A stretch of 64,000 nt of DNA from Cheiracanthium punctorium (GCA_038373885.1 JAWZYV010019969.1:62001-126000); one strand, 5' to 3'. Numbered from the stretch's first letter, positions 11,166 through 21,823 are shown. Translations and numbers: made by a program. Notes: a model not told the origin generated them from the sequence alone.

Positions 11166-12194
11166 TTAATACGGAGTATGTCTTCCGGACGATGCAATAC
11201 AGGCCTGACAACGCCTAGGCATGCTGAGTATCAAATGATCAATCTGATCTTGGGGAATATTACACCACTCATCAAGCAATGCACTCCGAAGTTCCGGTAG
11301 ATAGGTGGGAGGGGGTTGACGGGCTGCAATTCGTCGGCCAAGCGTATCCCACACATGCTCTATTGGATTCAAGTCCGGTGAGTATGCTGGCCAATGCATA
11401 CGGGTGATATCCTCCGATTGAAGGCATTCGTCTACAATGTTTGCACGGTGAGGACGGGCGTTGTCATCCATAAACACAAATTCAGCACCCATGGCGCCCC
11501 GAAACAAACGTACATGTTGTTCCAGAATGACATCCCGATAGATGTGGCCTGTCATCGTTACACTCTGAACATGCAGGTCAGTTCTGGAACCAAGAATAAT
11601 TCCTCCCCAAACGAGCCATCCTGCACCACCGTAACGGTGTCTTTCAATGGTGTTCTCTTGGTGGTAACGGGTACCTGGCGCTCTCCAGATGAATGTCCGG
11701 CGAGAATCAGACTCCAAACTAAACCTGGACTCATCGGAAAACATCACACAAGACCACTGTTGCGGTGTCCACAATGCATGCTCTCTACTCCAGAGTAATC
11801 GCAGGCGACAGTGAGTTGCGGTAAGTGGAACACATCTGACAGGCCTACGAGCATATAGACCAATGTGCCCTAAGCGTCTGTACACGGTCTGCCTTGAAAC
11901 TGTCGTACCGGTAGCTGAAGAGAGCTGACGAGACAGGTCTGATGCTGTACTCCGTCTGTTTCTTTTCGCAGTAACTGTCAAATAGCGGTCCTCAATCGGC
12001 GTTGTAAATCGGGGGCGACCTGTGCTGTAACGTCTACTCACATTACCATCATCTTGGAATCGTTGCCAAAGCCCAGAGATGACACTCTGGGTGATTCCAA
12101 GTTCCTCGGATACTTACAGCTGGGTACGTCCACATTCCAGTCGTCCGATAATTCTGCCACGTAAAACATCATTCAAAGGCCTCCTTTGTGCCAT
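11166..12194 (-). pseudogene. Tc1-type DD34E transposase with one nonsense codon
   Basis: The frame starts at ATG 12194 (MAQRRPLNDVLRGRIIGRL) and runs 342 codons to the stop ending at 11166, the usual Tc1 length. Codon 27 (12116-12114) is TAA, just inside the N-terminal helix-turn-helix; the frame is otherwise open. The second DNA-binding half is at about residues 52-110 (GRPR motif at 59-62). The catalytic triad is D154 (MFSDESRF), D244 (MDDNARPH) and E279 (DLNPIEHVWD), with 34 residues between the last two. The C terminus is SSGRHTPY. The protein would cut and rejoin DNA at the inverted repeats. As written, only a product starting at the internal Met52 could be made; it keeps the catalytic core but lacks the first DNA-binding helix bundle. 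From memory, near-identical proteins are common in spider genomes. Confidence 0.93.
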
Positions 12195-12273
12195 AACTAT
12201 GCGGTTTTTGCACTGAAAGGCTTTCACAGCGCTTGTGAACAATTTTACTTCTTTGCCACCATTCCTTATATAC

Positions 12274-12666
12274 TAGAGATGAGTTCGGGCTCATTTTTTG
12301 AAGCCCGAGCCCGAAGACTTTTAATCCGAGCCCGCCCGAGCCCGAGCAATATTATTAAAATTGGAGCCCGAGCCCGAAATTTCAGCTAAAGACAAATAAA
12401 ATTAACTACTTCATTAATAGGATACAATAAATTTTGGAGCTTCAGACACCTTCTAGTCTCCCGTGCCGCTATTTTTTTAAATAAGTGCGTCTATTTATCC
12501 CATGAATCACTTTTTAAAATCTGTTTCAAGGAGTATGTTCAAAGGAGAAATTTTTCACGAGCCCGAGCCCGCCCGAGCCCGAACGCAATCGTGAATTACA
12601 GACCCCGAGCCCGAGTCGGGCCCTATCTCGGGCTTTCGGGCTCGGGCTGAGCCCGTCTCATCTCTA
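12274..12666. mobile_element. GC-rich hAT-like MITE inside the Tc1
   Basis: The ends are TAGAGATGAG and its inverse CTCATCTCTA, bordered by exact 8-bp direct repeats TTATATAC (12266-12273 and 12667-12674), the hAT target-duplication length. Both subterminal regions are clusters of the hexamer GAGCCC/GGGCTC (for example GAGCCCGCCCGAGCCCGAG) around an AT-rich 150-bp centre, so each end can fold and the two ends can pair. It contrasts strongly in GC with its surroundings and has no coding frame. Confidence 0.88.
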
Positions 12667-13393
12667 TTATATACCCCTCTCTTACACTCTCGTCATTGTG
12701 ACGTACCATCCACGCCATCTGGTGGTTTCCTGTAATTTGCATATTCTTCTTCAAGATGTGTGTGATCATTCCACAGGTGAAATTTTTATTTTAGAGATCA
12801 ATTTCTGTGTGATTCTGAATTATCCTTAATTTATGGACATGAGTGTATTTTCAAAATGCTAAAAATACATTTTTCATTCTGAAGTTAAATTAATCTTACA
12901 CCAAAATTAGCCTGGTTTGGGAAAATCAAACAAAAATAATAGAACTGCTGTCATTAATTTTTTCTCAGTTTTAAACAATTCTGTTGCATTTGCACTATTT
13001 TGGTGTTATGTATGGTAACTAAAGAGGTGTTAGGATTTTTTGAAACGCTTAGGTTATATTAAACAGGAAGAAGGGGGGAAATCTCATTTATATTAGTTTA
13101 ATGATATTTGGTCTAGGTAGGTGGCTTTCTGTATTGCGATCACTGATTCAGAAATGTGAATGAAGCTGAAAAGTAGAAAAACGTGTTTGAGTAATATTCA
13201 TTGGATTTCTGAAAAAGAATTTATAAATATTATACACATTTGCAATTATAAATATTAATAATTGCAAATGTGTTACCAAGTTACAGAAAAATAAGCCAGT
13301 CAGCATTTCTGAAGTTATATTACGAGATGGATCAAGCTTCCAATTTAGATGAATTTGCGAGTCGTGCAATTCTCAGTGGGAAAAAATTTTCAA

Positions 13394-13510
13394 ATTTTAT
13401 CTGTAGATGCAAATGAGACAGTTAAAGCGTAGTGCCAGCTTTGCCAACCCAAAAGGTCTATCATAAGTGGAACATTCAAAACTACTACATATTTTAAAAC
13501 TCACTTAAAG
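13394..13510 (+). pseudogene. hAT transposase N-terminal BED zinc-finger relic
   Basis: 39 codons read ILSVDANETVKA, a TAG stop, then CQLCQPKRSIISG and an end at YFKTHLK. CxxC followed by a distant H within T..F..HLK is the BED-finger pattern that many hAT transposases use for terminal-repeat binding. It lies between the hAT termini and upstream of the dimerisation relic on the same strand, consistent with one decayed transposase gene. Confidence 0.65.
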
Positions 13511-13982
13511 GCAAAACTTCAATTCTATCATAAAAGTTTATCATAAAATTGATTAAACTGAGTTCCTTTGCTCAAATGTTTAACTCAATTCAAAAAGTCA
13601 TAACTATTAATGTACAAGATTTTTACCGCCTTTTTTTTTCAAGTGAGGTAAACTTTTCTTAATTGAATGCTCGGCAAGTCATACTTGCTTCTCTTTCCAT
13701 CAAAGTATGTTTGTCCTACATTTTAAAAAAAGTATGAGCGTAAACAGTATACATATTTTTATTTATTTATTTTTGTTTTGTTTGAAAACCTAAGAAAACC
13801 TTAAGTTTCTTTTATTAATTTTAATTGTTCATCATTTACTCATCTTTTTCTGAACAAATATTTACAATCATGGATGGATCGTATTCGAGTTCTCAGAAAT
13901 TTACGCCTCACCATTGATATCAGTATTCAAAAATATTAGATATGGGTCTGAATTCGCTTCAAGAGCTTAAACCCAAAATTTA

Positions 13983-14211
13983 GGTCGAGATTCAAGTGAA
14001 ACACAATTCGAACGTTTACCGCGTCGAACAGGGGAAACTTCCAAATATATCAATGTTTCTTATTCAACTGAAACAAAACAATCGTGTTTTGATCACGTGA
14101 CAGCGCGATAGGTTTGTTCATTGGAAGCATTCTGGGGACTGAACTGAGAACTAGGGACTGAAAAACGTTCGATTCGAACTCGATCGCGCGCGTTTCACTT
14201 GAATCTCGCCC
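13983..14211. mobile_element. PIF/Harbinger-like MITE
   Basis: The termini are inverted repeats: the minus-strand reading of the right end is GGGCGAGATTCAAGTGAAAC, and the left end is GGTCGAGATTCAAGTGAAAC. Both are flanked by TTA (13980-13982 and 14212-14214), the 3-bp duplication usual for PIF/Harbinger. Inner arms repeat ATTCGAACGTTT and AAAACGTTCGATTCGAA. No coding content. Similar ends occur near 28228 and 29776-29793. Confidence 0.7.
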
Positions 14212-14362
14212 TTATGCTTCAACATCATTTAAGGTTTTATTTTATGATCTTCCATGAAATAAATGAAACATTTCAGTAAACTTTTCAGATTTTAATAATG
14301 TCCTTATCAAACTGAAGTAATTTCAGAGTGATACGAGAGAAGCTGACGATTAAACTACTACG

Positions 14363-14675
14363 AATGATGATAATGATTGGTTTGAATTTAATGACTCCGA
14401 ACCATATACCACAAATTCTCGAAATGCGGCTGAACTTGAACTGCTGCAGTTTATTTACGAAAAATCAACAGGTTTGAAAATTATATTTCATATCCGACAG
14501 TAAAAGAACTTTTCTGAAATTTAACACAAGTTTGCCGACTAGTGCTCCTGTTGAAAGACCTTTTTCCTCTGCAGGCATTATAAATGCTCCAAAAAGAAAT
14601 TTACTAAGAGATAATCTCAGAGAAAAATACTAAGAGAAAAACTAGTTTTTTTGAAAGCAAATCATTCTTTTTCTA
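14363..14675 (+). pseudogene. hAT transposase C-terminal dimerisation domain relic
   Basis: Translation gives NDDNDWFEFNDSEP, AAELELLQFIYEKSTGLK, then a frameshift, then FLKFNTSLPTSAPVER and PFSSAGIINAPKRNLLRDNL before a stop at 14631. The motif order (L.FN..LPTSAPVER.FS.AG.......RN.L...) is the hAT family dimerisation domain at the transposase C terminus. At least one single-base deletion (near 14510) and several stops make it dead. It belongs to the 10806-15477 element. Confidence 0.82.
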
Positions 14676-14869
14676 AATAATAGTGCTTAGAATAATTATA
14701 CCATCTTTTAAAAGTCCTTTTCATAATTTTTTTTATTAAATTGCATACTGTTAAGTAAATTAATAAAATGGCACTTTTTTTTAGTAGTAATATATGAATG
14801 CTCCTTATGTTTGTGTGATTATGGCAACGCTACACTGGGGCTATCTGCTAAGGATGGGGGATGCCTAGG

Positions 14870-15045
14870 TAGGAGAACTTTCTAAGGGGTTCTAACGCAT
14901 ATTCACGTTACATCTGGAGAAAACCTACCAAAACTCCAGACCGTTAGATCGACAGCTACGCGATGGAACCCGAACCCGGGACATTCACACTTCGGCCGTC
15001 TACAATTTTCAGTGAAATAACCACTGTGCCATGGTGAGGCATCTT
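14870..15045 (-). mobile_element. tRNA-derived SINE S1 (best copy)
   Basis: Read on the minus strand it begins GCCTCACCATGGCACAGTGG, containing an A-box-like TGGCACAGTGG, followed about 50 bp later by GGGTTCGGGTTCC, a B-box match. The tRNA-unrelated body follows: GATCTAACGGTCTGGAG, TTTCTCCAGATGTAACGTGA, ATATGCGTTAGAACCCC. These internal RNA polymerase III promoter boxes would drive transcription. Other copies are at 9440, 10420, 34450 and 42072. Confidence 0.75.
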
Positions 15046-15499
15046 AAAGTAGAAATATAATTTCACTCATCTTCGTTTAGAAATGTATTTAATTTTATAT
15101 TTCAATTCCATTCATTATCATTAAAGAATAACGTTCAATAAATATTTGTCACAGTTTTGCTTTCGTGCGTTTTAAGATGCAATTTATTCCAGGAAAAGTT
15201 CCTGTATATATATAAAAAAAAATAGTAATAATTACATTTGTTTGTTCATCTTAAAATACATAGGAATAAAATAAACTAGAAGTTTCTGTAGAAAATTTTA
15301 CTTAATTGAAGGTTTAGACGTATTTTGTATTTAGTGTGTATTTTGAAAATACTACTTTGTATTTTGTATTTTTTCAATTTAGAAAGTATTTTGTATTTTG
15401 TAATTTTTTGTGTTTGAGTAAATGTAATTTGTATTTTGTATCGAAAATACATTTTTTATGTATTTTGCCCAACTCTGACTTTTGACAACTCTACATGTC

Positions 15500-16013
15500 T
15501 ATAGGTATATTTCAATTTTTTTTTTAAATTGAAACTGTTTAGCTATGGTCCTGCACAAGCCTCACCCCCCCCCTTATAAGTATATATATTTCGCGCCACA
15601 CTATTACTTACACATATTATTTTACTCAACGTTCATTAATTTTTTTCTAGTATTTAATGCGTAATGCAGCACACTCTGATTATGCTTATTTTCACTCATC
15701 AATCCCCGTCCCATAAAGCCATCCTGATGCCATGACTATTAATTTGTTGAAGAATGTAACACCAACAACATTCTAAAATTCCTTAATTACCCAACAAAGA
15801 AACTCCTCGAAAAAATTTATGCCTGCCTCTGCCGCTCTTCGAGGAAACTATTCGGACATGGCAAATTCTCATTCCCTTCTACCTCATACATTCGAAGTTT
15901 TTGTACGACTGCCTTTTCCTTGCCACCTCACGCGTTTGAATCTCATTTGCCTTGTCACATTACACATTTGAACCACTTCAGAGCTGGTGTAGGTGCCTTA
16001 CGGGCACGCTTAC
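15500..16013. other. no gene seen
   Basis: AT-rich with a poly-C run near 15565. Some C-rich sequence at 15820-16010, but no motif recognised. Confidence 0.4.
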
Positions 16014-16076
16014 GCAAGCCTCATTTTTTAGCTTCGCCTAACCCTGCAAGCCTCATTTTTTAGCTTCGCCTAACCC
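16014..16076 (+). repeat. 32-bp tandem duplication
   Basis: Two adjacent units at 16014-16045 and 16046-16076, nearly identical, each starting GCAAGCCTCATTTTTTAGCT. Probably a recent replication slip. Confidence 0.9.
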
Positions 16077-18030
16077 AATACTATGATTTAATAATTTTTA
16101 CTGCTGCAACCAATATTAAGCACAATTGTGTTTTCATTTAAATACAAATTTTTATAAAGAAATAGTGGTGAATAATTTTCAAGAAAAACCGTACAATTTG
16201 GTAAATATTTACGGTATACACGAATTGATAAATCAAACCTTTTAGACAAATAAATGCTTCTCCAAGTATTTTTTTACAGAGGAACATCTCTTATAGGATT
16301 GAGAGAAAACATAACTATTCAGGAATTAAAACAGTTCTAATCTTACTACTCGTGTGGATGATTGAAATTTTGTGCAATAGAAGGAGGTTGGATCTTTTTG
16401 TTCAACCCAAAACGATTGTTTTGTGATTTACTTTTTATAGTTTTATTTCCCAAAGTTTCCAACTGTTTTTAGTTATAAAGATTATATCATAGAGCGACCG
16501 CGAAGAGCTAGCATCTCGCGTTCTCGGAAAACATTTCAGTTTCCTAAACTTTTATGGCATCAAAAAATAGATAAAAAATAATAATATTATTTAAGAAAAT
16601 ATTTTAATTGCAAGTGCATAGCTACACATTGAGCTACTAAGAGCTATACATTGGCTGTCATCGTTCTCTAGACTTAACTAGAGTAATACTTTATTCACTT
16701 GGATATAAATCATTATTCCTTATATGAAGTAAATATTTTTAAGTGAATATTCAAGTTTTGTTTAAAATTATTTTGTGTTACCACACATAGAAGGACTCCA
16801 TTAATAATGATTCACCTAGGTGTTCCTTAAAAACTTTTTTCGTCTCATTACATGCTGAAGACTGCTTAAAATAGATGACCTCTTGATTTTTTATTGGAGG
16901 GAAGATGCTTTGAGCATGTGTTCTACTTTTGTTTGTAAAACTATAATAATGCAAATTCTGAAAATATGTTAATATTCGTATGATAGTTAAGAAAAAAATT
17001 ATTTAACGAAAACATAAAAATGCCTCCAGGGAATCTCATAAAGTTAACAGCCCATGAAAGTTAGATTAATATAACATTCCACTCTAATCACAGCCTTAAA
17101 ACTTTTTGCACTGCAAATCAGACTATTTTTTCCGTGTTTCTTTTACTATTTTTATCATACACTAAATTTAAAACAAAATGTATCTACACTTTTCAACAGG
17201 GTGTATTTTAATTAAATCGAAAACAAGGTTCTTGTAAGTTTTAATTAAATCTTTAATTAAAATAATTAAAACATTCAGTTTAAAAATGCTACTCGCTAAA
17301 TTGTTTGAAAACAAGATCTTTTCTTAATTATGAAGCCGCGAAAAAGTCCTGTGTTATTTGATGGAGCGGTGAAACAAGAAAAAATTTGAATTTTGATCAA
17401 AACATGTTTGTCACGTTATGCTAACTTAGAAAATAAGGAAAAAGTTATGTTGATGAACATTCATTTTTTGTAAAAGAGATAAAAAGAAGTTTTATTTTAA
17501 AAAATTTCAGCACCCGTATATCTTTGATTTGTAAAGCACATTTATATTTTTTATAGAAAAATTCTTCTTTTATGTATAAAAAAAAGATCGTAACAAGGAT
17601 TAAAACAAATTTAAGTGTTTATATGATAACATTGTTCAACAGCAATATTTTTACACTGGTGAAAATTTCCGTCCTGCAGGAAATAGCTGAACATGAAAAT
17701 CATGCTTAAAATTGCCTAATGGCTCATGATTTGTAGTAATTACACTGATTACGTTTCTCATATAATGTACCAAGTATGAATAACGGAATACCATAGTATA
17801 GATAAAGATTTACAAACTTTCGTTTCCATGAACAACGGCATCTTGCCTGTTGCTTTAGGGGAACGAAGGAGCATCTCTCATCATTCAGGAAGCAGAAATC
17901 GGCAAACATAGAGACGGACCACTTTCCTTTTTATTTCTCTTCCATTGATGAAGTATCTTGAGGAAATCGCTCTCCTTTCTGTGTCTAAAGGCGCGATAAT
18001 TCACTGGAGAGACAGTGAATGCTCGTCTAA
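16077..18030. other. no gene seen
   Basis: About 2 kb of AT-rich sequence without repeat partners in the window and without protein motifs. Two short minus-strand open frames at 17724-18067 sit in slightly GC-richer sequence but show no known domain. Confidence 0.4.
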
Positions 18031-18651
18031 TGAGATATACAGGGTACGGTGCTGACATTTTCGCCACGCCCTATTGCACTCGAAGAGTCATGTGACCAAG
18101 AGGATGGGATCAATATATCCCGAGTAAGATAGACCAACACCTCCTATATATAGAAAGCCTTACAACTCCTACGTTATCAAGATTTGATGTCAGAACTATA
18201 GCCTACATCTAAGAGCTTTATTTTCGTAAAATAAAACCATTAAAAATTTCTGGTGAATTTACCAATTAATAGCCATACTTTAATAATTTGAGATAAAATA
18301 CATAATTTTACAACAAATGGCAGTTTTTAATCATGACTTATTAGATAATAAGATAGAGAATTAGGTCATACTGAAGAATTTTGTTCGAAAAAGGTATTTT
18401 AATTTTAACGTTTAATTTAAGATATTTGCTAATATTCCTTGCATTCGCCAGAAATTTTTAATAGTTTTCTTTTGTGAATTAAAAACTTTTGATTGTAGTC
18501 CTACTGATGACGTCAAAGCTTGGTGACGCAAGAGTTGTAAGGCTTTCTATATTTAGGAGCTGTTGGATAGACACAATCCCTAGTGCGCACGACTTTTTGA
18601 GAGCAAAAGGGTGTGACCAAAATGTCAGCAACGCAGCTTGTATATCTCGTT
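18031..18651. mobile_element. MITE family M2, copy 1, split by a family A MITE
   Basis: Outer ends: left GAGATATACAGGGTACGGTG then CTGACATTTT and CACGCCCTATTGCA; right AAAAGGGTGTGACCAAAATG then TCAGCAACGCAGCTTGTATA. They are inverted copies of each other and match 59311-59516, 60040-60245 and 61569-61762. Removing the family A insertion (18135-18565 plus its duplication) leaves about 180 bp, the usual size of the family. Confidence 0.8.
18135..18565 (+). mobile_element. hAT-like MITE family A, copy 3 (complete)
   Basis: The left end CAACACCTCCTATATATAGA then AAGCCTTACAACTC is mirrored by the right end GAGTTGTAAGGCTTTCTATA, TTTAGGAGCTGTTG. A 7-bp direct repeat GATAGAC flanks it (18128-18134 and 18566-18572), consistent with an 8-bp hAT duplication with one changed base. 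Secondary inverted blocks (TTAAAAATTTCTGGTGAATT) lie about 100 bp inside each end. A perfect CRE palindrome TGACGTCA is at 18508-18515. It inserted into an M2 MITE. Confidence 0.88.
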
Positions 18652-19295
18652 ACCTACGGTGAATACAGGAACTGCATTTTTAGTGGCATGTTGCAATTTT
18701 CTAACATGCAGCTATTATCATTTCCCTATCTAAGACGGTAATTTTCAGCTCGAATGTTGCCTAGAAATGCTTACTGACATCCTAGAAATAAATGTATTTC
18801 ATGTAGCTCATACAGGATTGATATGGGGTTTAAATTGTCTTGCAAAAGCTTGCATGTTTGGGGACCTGTGAATACTCGCGTTTTATATTTTCTATAGTTA
18901 GAAGTGAAAACTTCTTGCATAAATATTTCATTACTGGTATGCACAAACTTCCGGTTTAATTTTGAAGCATCTATAAACACTCTCGACTTATCTACTTCGT
19001 AGGTAATATTCACTTTCAGTATTGGACATTTCAATATTAAGGCAAAATACTAAGTTAACGTCATTGTCGAATAATTTGAACAATTCTTCTGACGGTCACG
19101 AAAAATTAATAATCTAACTGTATTCGTGAGGAGGTTCCACTGTTGCAGTCTGGATGGTAAAAGATGATGTCTGTCCTTTAGAGGTCATAATTCAGGTCAT
19201 AAATTTCTCAGTTCGTGATGCGGTGTACGTTACAGTAAATACTTGTCGGTTTAAATCTTGTATTTGCATCACTGGCACTTGGCATACTTTGTAAC
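18652..19295. other. no gene seen
   Basis: No recognised motif. A minus-strand open frame of 87 codons (18771-19034) has no domain I know. Confidence 0.4.
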
Positions 19296-19345
19296 CAACA
19301 CCTCCTGCATATAGAAAGCCTAATAACTCAACCTTTGACGTGATC
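19296..19345 (+). mobile_element. family A MITE, solo left end
   Basis: CAACACCTCCTGCATATAGA followed by AAGCCTAATAACTC matches the family A left end, then the similarity stops after about 60 bp. A different terminus follows at once. Confidence 0.7.
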
Positions 19346-19450
19346 ACAAAGGCTTAGGGTTGCGACATCGATGTCGATGTTTTATAAACATCGAAGTTTA
19401 TCGAAACGGATGTTTATTAGACATCGATGTTTAACACCAATGTTTTTTCA
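19346..19450 (+). mobile_element. possible hAT end with a CATCGATGT motif cluster
   Basis: TTAGGGTTGCGACATCGATG is followed by repeated ACATCGATGTT and inverse motifs over about 80 bp. TAGGGTTGCG followed by clustered palindromic motifs recalls hAT subterminal regions. No matching right end or duplication was found, so this is tentative. Confidence 0.35.
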
Positions 19451-19589
19451 CATAGTCGGCTGTGCACTTTATGCATAATTGTCATCATACACTTTTCATA
19501 CTGTGTATGATGAAATTGTTATATACTGTGCACAACAAAAGACACACCCTTTTCCAGCAGTGCCTAACCAAAGTTGTTTCAACGGAAAA

Positions 19590-20620
19590 AGCACTCCAAG
19601 TACTAGTGTTAAACAATAAAATAAATAGAAAACTTTGTAAATAACACACATAAGATGTAGCAGATAAGTAGATACGTACGTTTCGACTAAAAATTGTTTT
19701 AGTCTTCCTCAGTCAAAGCCCTTCATCACTAAGAAGAGAGGGAACATACTGGTGTTAAACAATAAAGTAAATAGAAAACTTTGTAAAAAACACACATAAG
19801 ATGTAACAGGTAAGTAGATACGTACGTTTCGACTAAAAATTGTTTTAGTTTTCGTCAGTCAAAGCCCTTCGTCACTAAGAACAGAGGGAACTGTTCCCTC
19901 TCTTCTTAGTGACGAAGGGCTTTGACTGAGGAAGACTAAACAATTCTTAGTCCAAACGTACGTATCTACTTACCTGTTACATCTTATGTGTGTTTTTTAC
20001 AAAGTCTTTTATTTACTATATCTAAGTTGTTTCACTCCATGATTCTCATTTCCCTTACTGGAGGTAAAGCGGCTTACGCTTCGGCGCACACTGGGGCGAT
20101 GCTAAAGTAATTTTGGGTTAAGTTCTCAAAACAAAATGTTTGTTTCGGGGCAGTTTTGGTAATCAGCAATTACTAATAAATTTTTATATTGCTGTTAAAG
20201 TGTCAATTACTGCTGCAGTTAACGTATATTCTTTATTTATATAGTTTTCTAAATTGTACATATTTTTCAGGTAAAATAAGGGTTTCTTTTTCAACAACGG
20301 AGTAAAATATTTATTGAAAAGAGTAATAGAAATACACAGACACAAAAAAATCCAAATTTGAAATTTACTGCCCTAATCGTATTTTAAGGTAGAAATAATA
20401 GATTTATGATTGATTTAATCAACATTTTTTGTATGAAAAAAAATAAGGGTACAAAATTAATTTTGATAAATATTTGCTAGAAAATAATAAATCGTTCAAA
20501 AATCTAGAGTTCATTCTAATAATGCTTGTACGAAACACCGGAAGTTGAATTGACTTCATAAGTAAATTAAGTTTACGAACAAAAGCGTTATTTAAATAAA
20601 CAAAAAACACCACAAAAAGA
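19590..20620 (-). repeat. repeat G, copy 2: three foldback units plus inverted body
   Basis: Two direct units (about 19603-19749 and 19752-19893) share GTGTTAAACAATAAA, ACTTTGTAAA, AACACACATAAGATGTA, ACGTACGTTTCGACTAAAAA and GTCAAAGCCCTTC. A third unit follows inverted (about 19894-20020: GGGAACTGTTCCCTC pivot, GACGAAGGGCTTTGACTGA, ACATCTTATGTGTGTTTTTT). The body 20130-20620 is the reverse complement of 7290-7810. A 45-bp scrap of the same unit is at 41123-41165. Non-coding; probably a foldback-type DNA element. Confidence 0.8.
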
Positions 20621-21499
20621 ATACAGAAAATTTGTATTTGAAATGTAACATTTTTCCTATACTGGAAGACCCTTATGACACAACTCTTGTAATATAATAA
20701 GTCAGCCGCGCTATTTCAAATATCGCTGGCTGTCGTGAAGCAATTGAAGATACTCTTATGGGAGAGGGGAATTCTCATTCGCCCGCCGCACAGACCCTAA
20801 AATACTTTTGGGCATTAGGCGAAATATCGAACCATTTAATATTGCATTTTTACTGTATTGACAAACTAAGAACATATTTCCACTAAACTAACTAATTCTT
20901 AACATTATTACCCGAAGATAATACCTTGGATTTAAATAATTAACTAGCTGCTCCGTTGGTAGACAATTTAATAAACAGTCAGTAACTTGTTTATTTATGA
21001 ACAAATTTAATGCTGTGATGTGTTAATGTTCTTTATGCGCCCCTAATAAATAACAAAAACACCCAAAAACGTATCTTAGAAAATAAGAAAATTTTGGAGA
21101 TAATTTTAAAGATATTTTGAATAAAGTTTTGAATCACGAAAATCGCTAACAAAAGTAAATCCTATATATTGTAGAGAGTTTCAAGCTTTTATAATCCGGT
21201 TTCAGTTCTTGCCTAAACCTGCCTATTCAAACGATATTGACAATTAAAGCCAAGTAAACACTTTTACATTATTCAGTTTGTTTACTTTTTATTATAAACC
21301 GTAAACAGTTTCAATTAAATACCTCGGAGAATCATTTACTTAATTCTTTACATTACTCTTAGAAATATTTACCTTAATTACTTAGTATTTTATTATTTTT
21401 ACATTTTAAATAACAAAATATAATCAAATTGCTACGTAGAAATGTGAGTATTAGTGGATATATATATATATAGTAGTAGCATATATGTTACTATGAGTG
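20621..21499. other. no gene seen
   Basis: AT-rich, with a slightly GC-rich segment at 20700-20825. No partner or motif recognised. Confidence 0.4.
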
Positions 21500-21823
21500 G
21501 TAAATGAGGTGGTGAATGCTACAAATATTAGAAAATATCTTAAATTAAACATTAAAATTACAATTCCTTTTCATCATACAAAATTATTCATCATGATCTA
21601 TTTCCTTATCATATTATCTAATTAATCAAGGTTAAAAACTACCGTTTGTCTTAAAATTAAACTTTTATCTCAAAACTATTAAAATTTTGTTGTGCAAGAG
21701 TGAATTCACCAGAAATTTGTAATAGTTTTGTTTTGTGGAAACAAAACTTATTTGGCGTAGTGATGGTGTCAAAGCTGGGTAGCATAGCAGTTTTTAGGAT
21801 TTCTTTATCTAGTAGTTGTTCTA
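21500..21823 (-). mobile_element. hAT-like MITE family A, copy 5
   Basis: Inverted relative to copies 1-3. It shares TTATCATATTATCTAATTA, TTCACCAGAAATTTGTAATA and GTTTTGTTTTGTGGAAAC, and ends near TTTATCTAGTAGTTGTTC. The left end is eroded and the CRE-like site has decayed to TGATGGTGTCA. No target duplication is clear. Confidence 0.65.

Larger units (their letters stand above)
10940..12845 (-). mobile_element. Tc1-family transposon with intact termini
   Basis: Perfect 27-bp terminal inverted repeats at 10940-10966 and 12819-12845 (outer part CACTCATGTCCATAAATTAA), flanked by TA on both sides (10938-10939 and 12846-12847), the canonical Tc1/mariner target duplication. The only gene is the minus-strand transposase. 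A 393-bp MITE plus its 8-bp duplication sits between the gene and the right end. Subtracting it gives a 1.5-kb element, normal for Tc1. Perfect termini imply a fairly recent insertion. Confidence 0.95.
10806..15477 (+). mobile_element. hAT element, 4.7 kb as found, carrying nested insertions
   Basis: The termini are CAGAGTTGGGCA (10806) and its inverse TGCCCAACTCTG (ends 15477), with the inner flanks rich in ATTTTGTATTTT on both sides. A CAG start is typical of hAT elements. The 8 bp before the left end are TACATGTG. TACATGTC occurs at 15492-15499, 14 bp beyond the right end, so the true right end may lie at 15491. Inside are a BED-finger relic (13394-13510) and a hAT dimerisation relic (14363-14675), both plus strand. 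Later insertions are a Tc1 (10940-12845), a TTA-flanked MITE (13983-14211) and a SINE (14870-15045). Without the Tc1 it would be about 2.8 kb, a plausible size for an autonomous hAT that has decayed. Confidence 0.75.

Noticed and set aside
11394..11798. 134-codon plus-strand open frame
   Set aside because: Antisense shadow of the Tc1 transposase; its translation has no known domain while the minus strand has a full DD34E layout.
19590..20020. CRISPR-like array (direct repeats near 19.6-20.0 kb)
   Set aside because: Only two long direct units and one inverted; no regular short repeat-spacer structure, and the context is eukaryotic.
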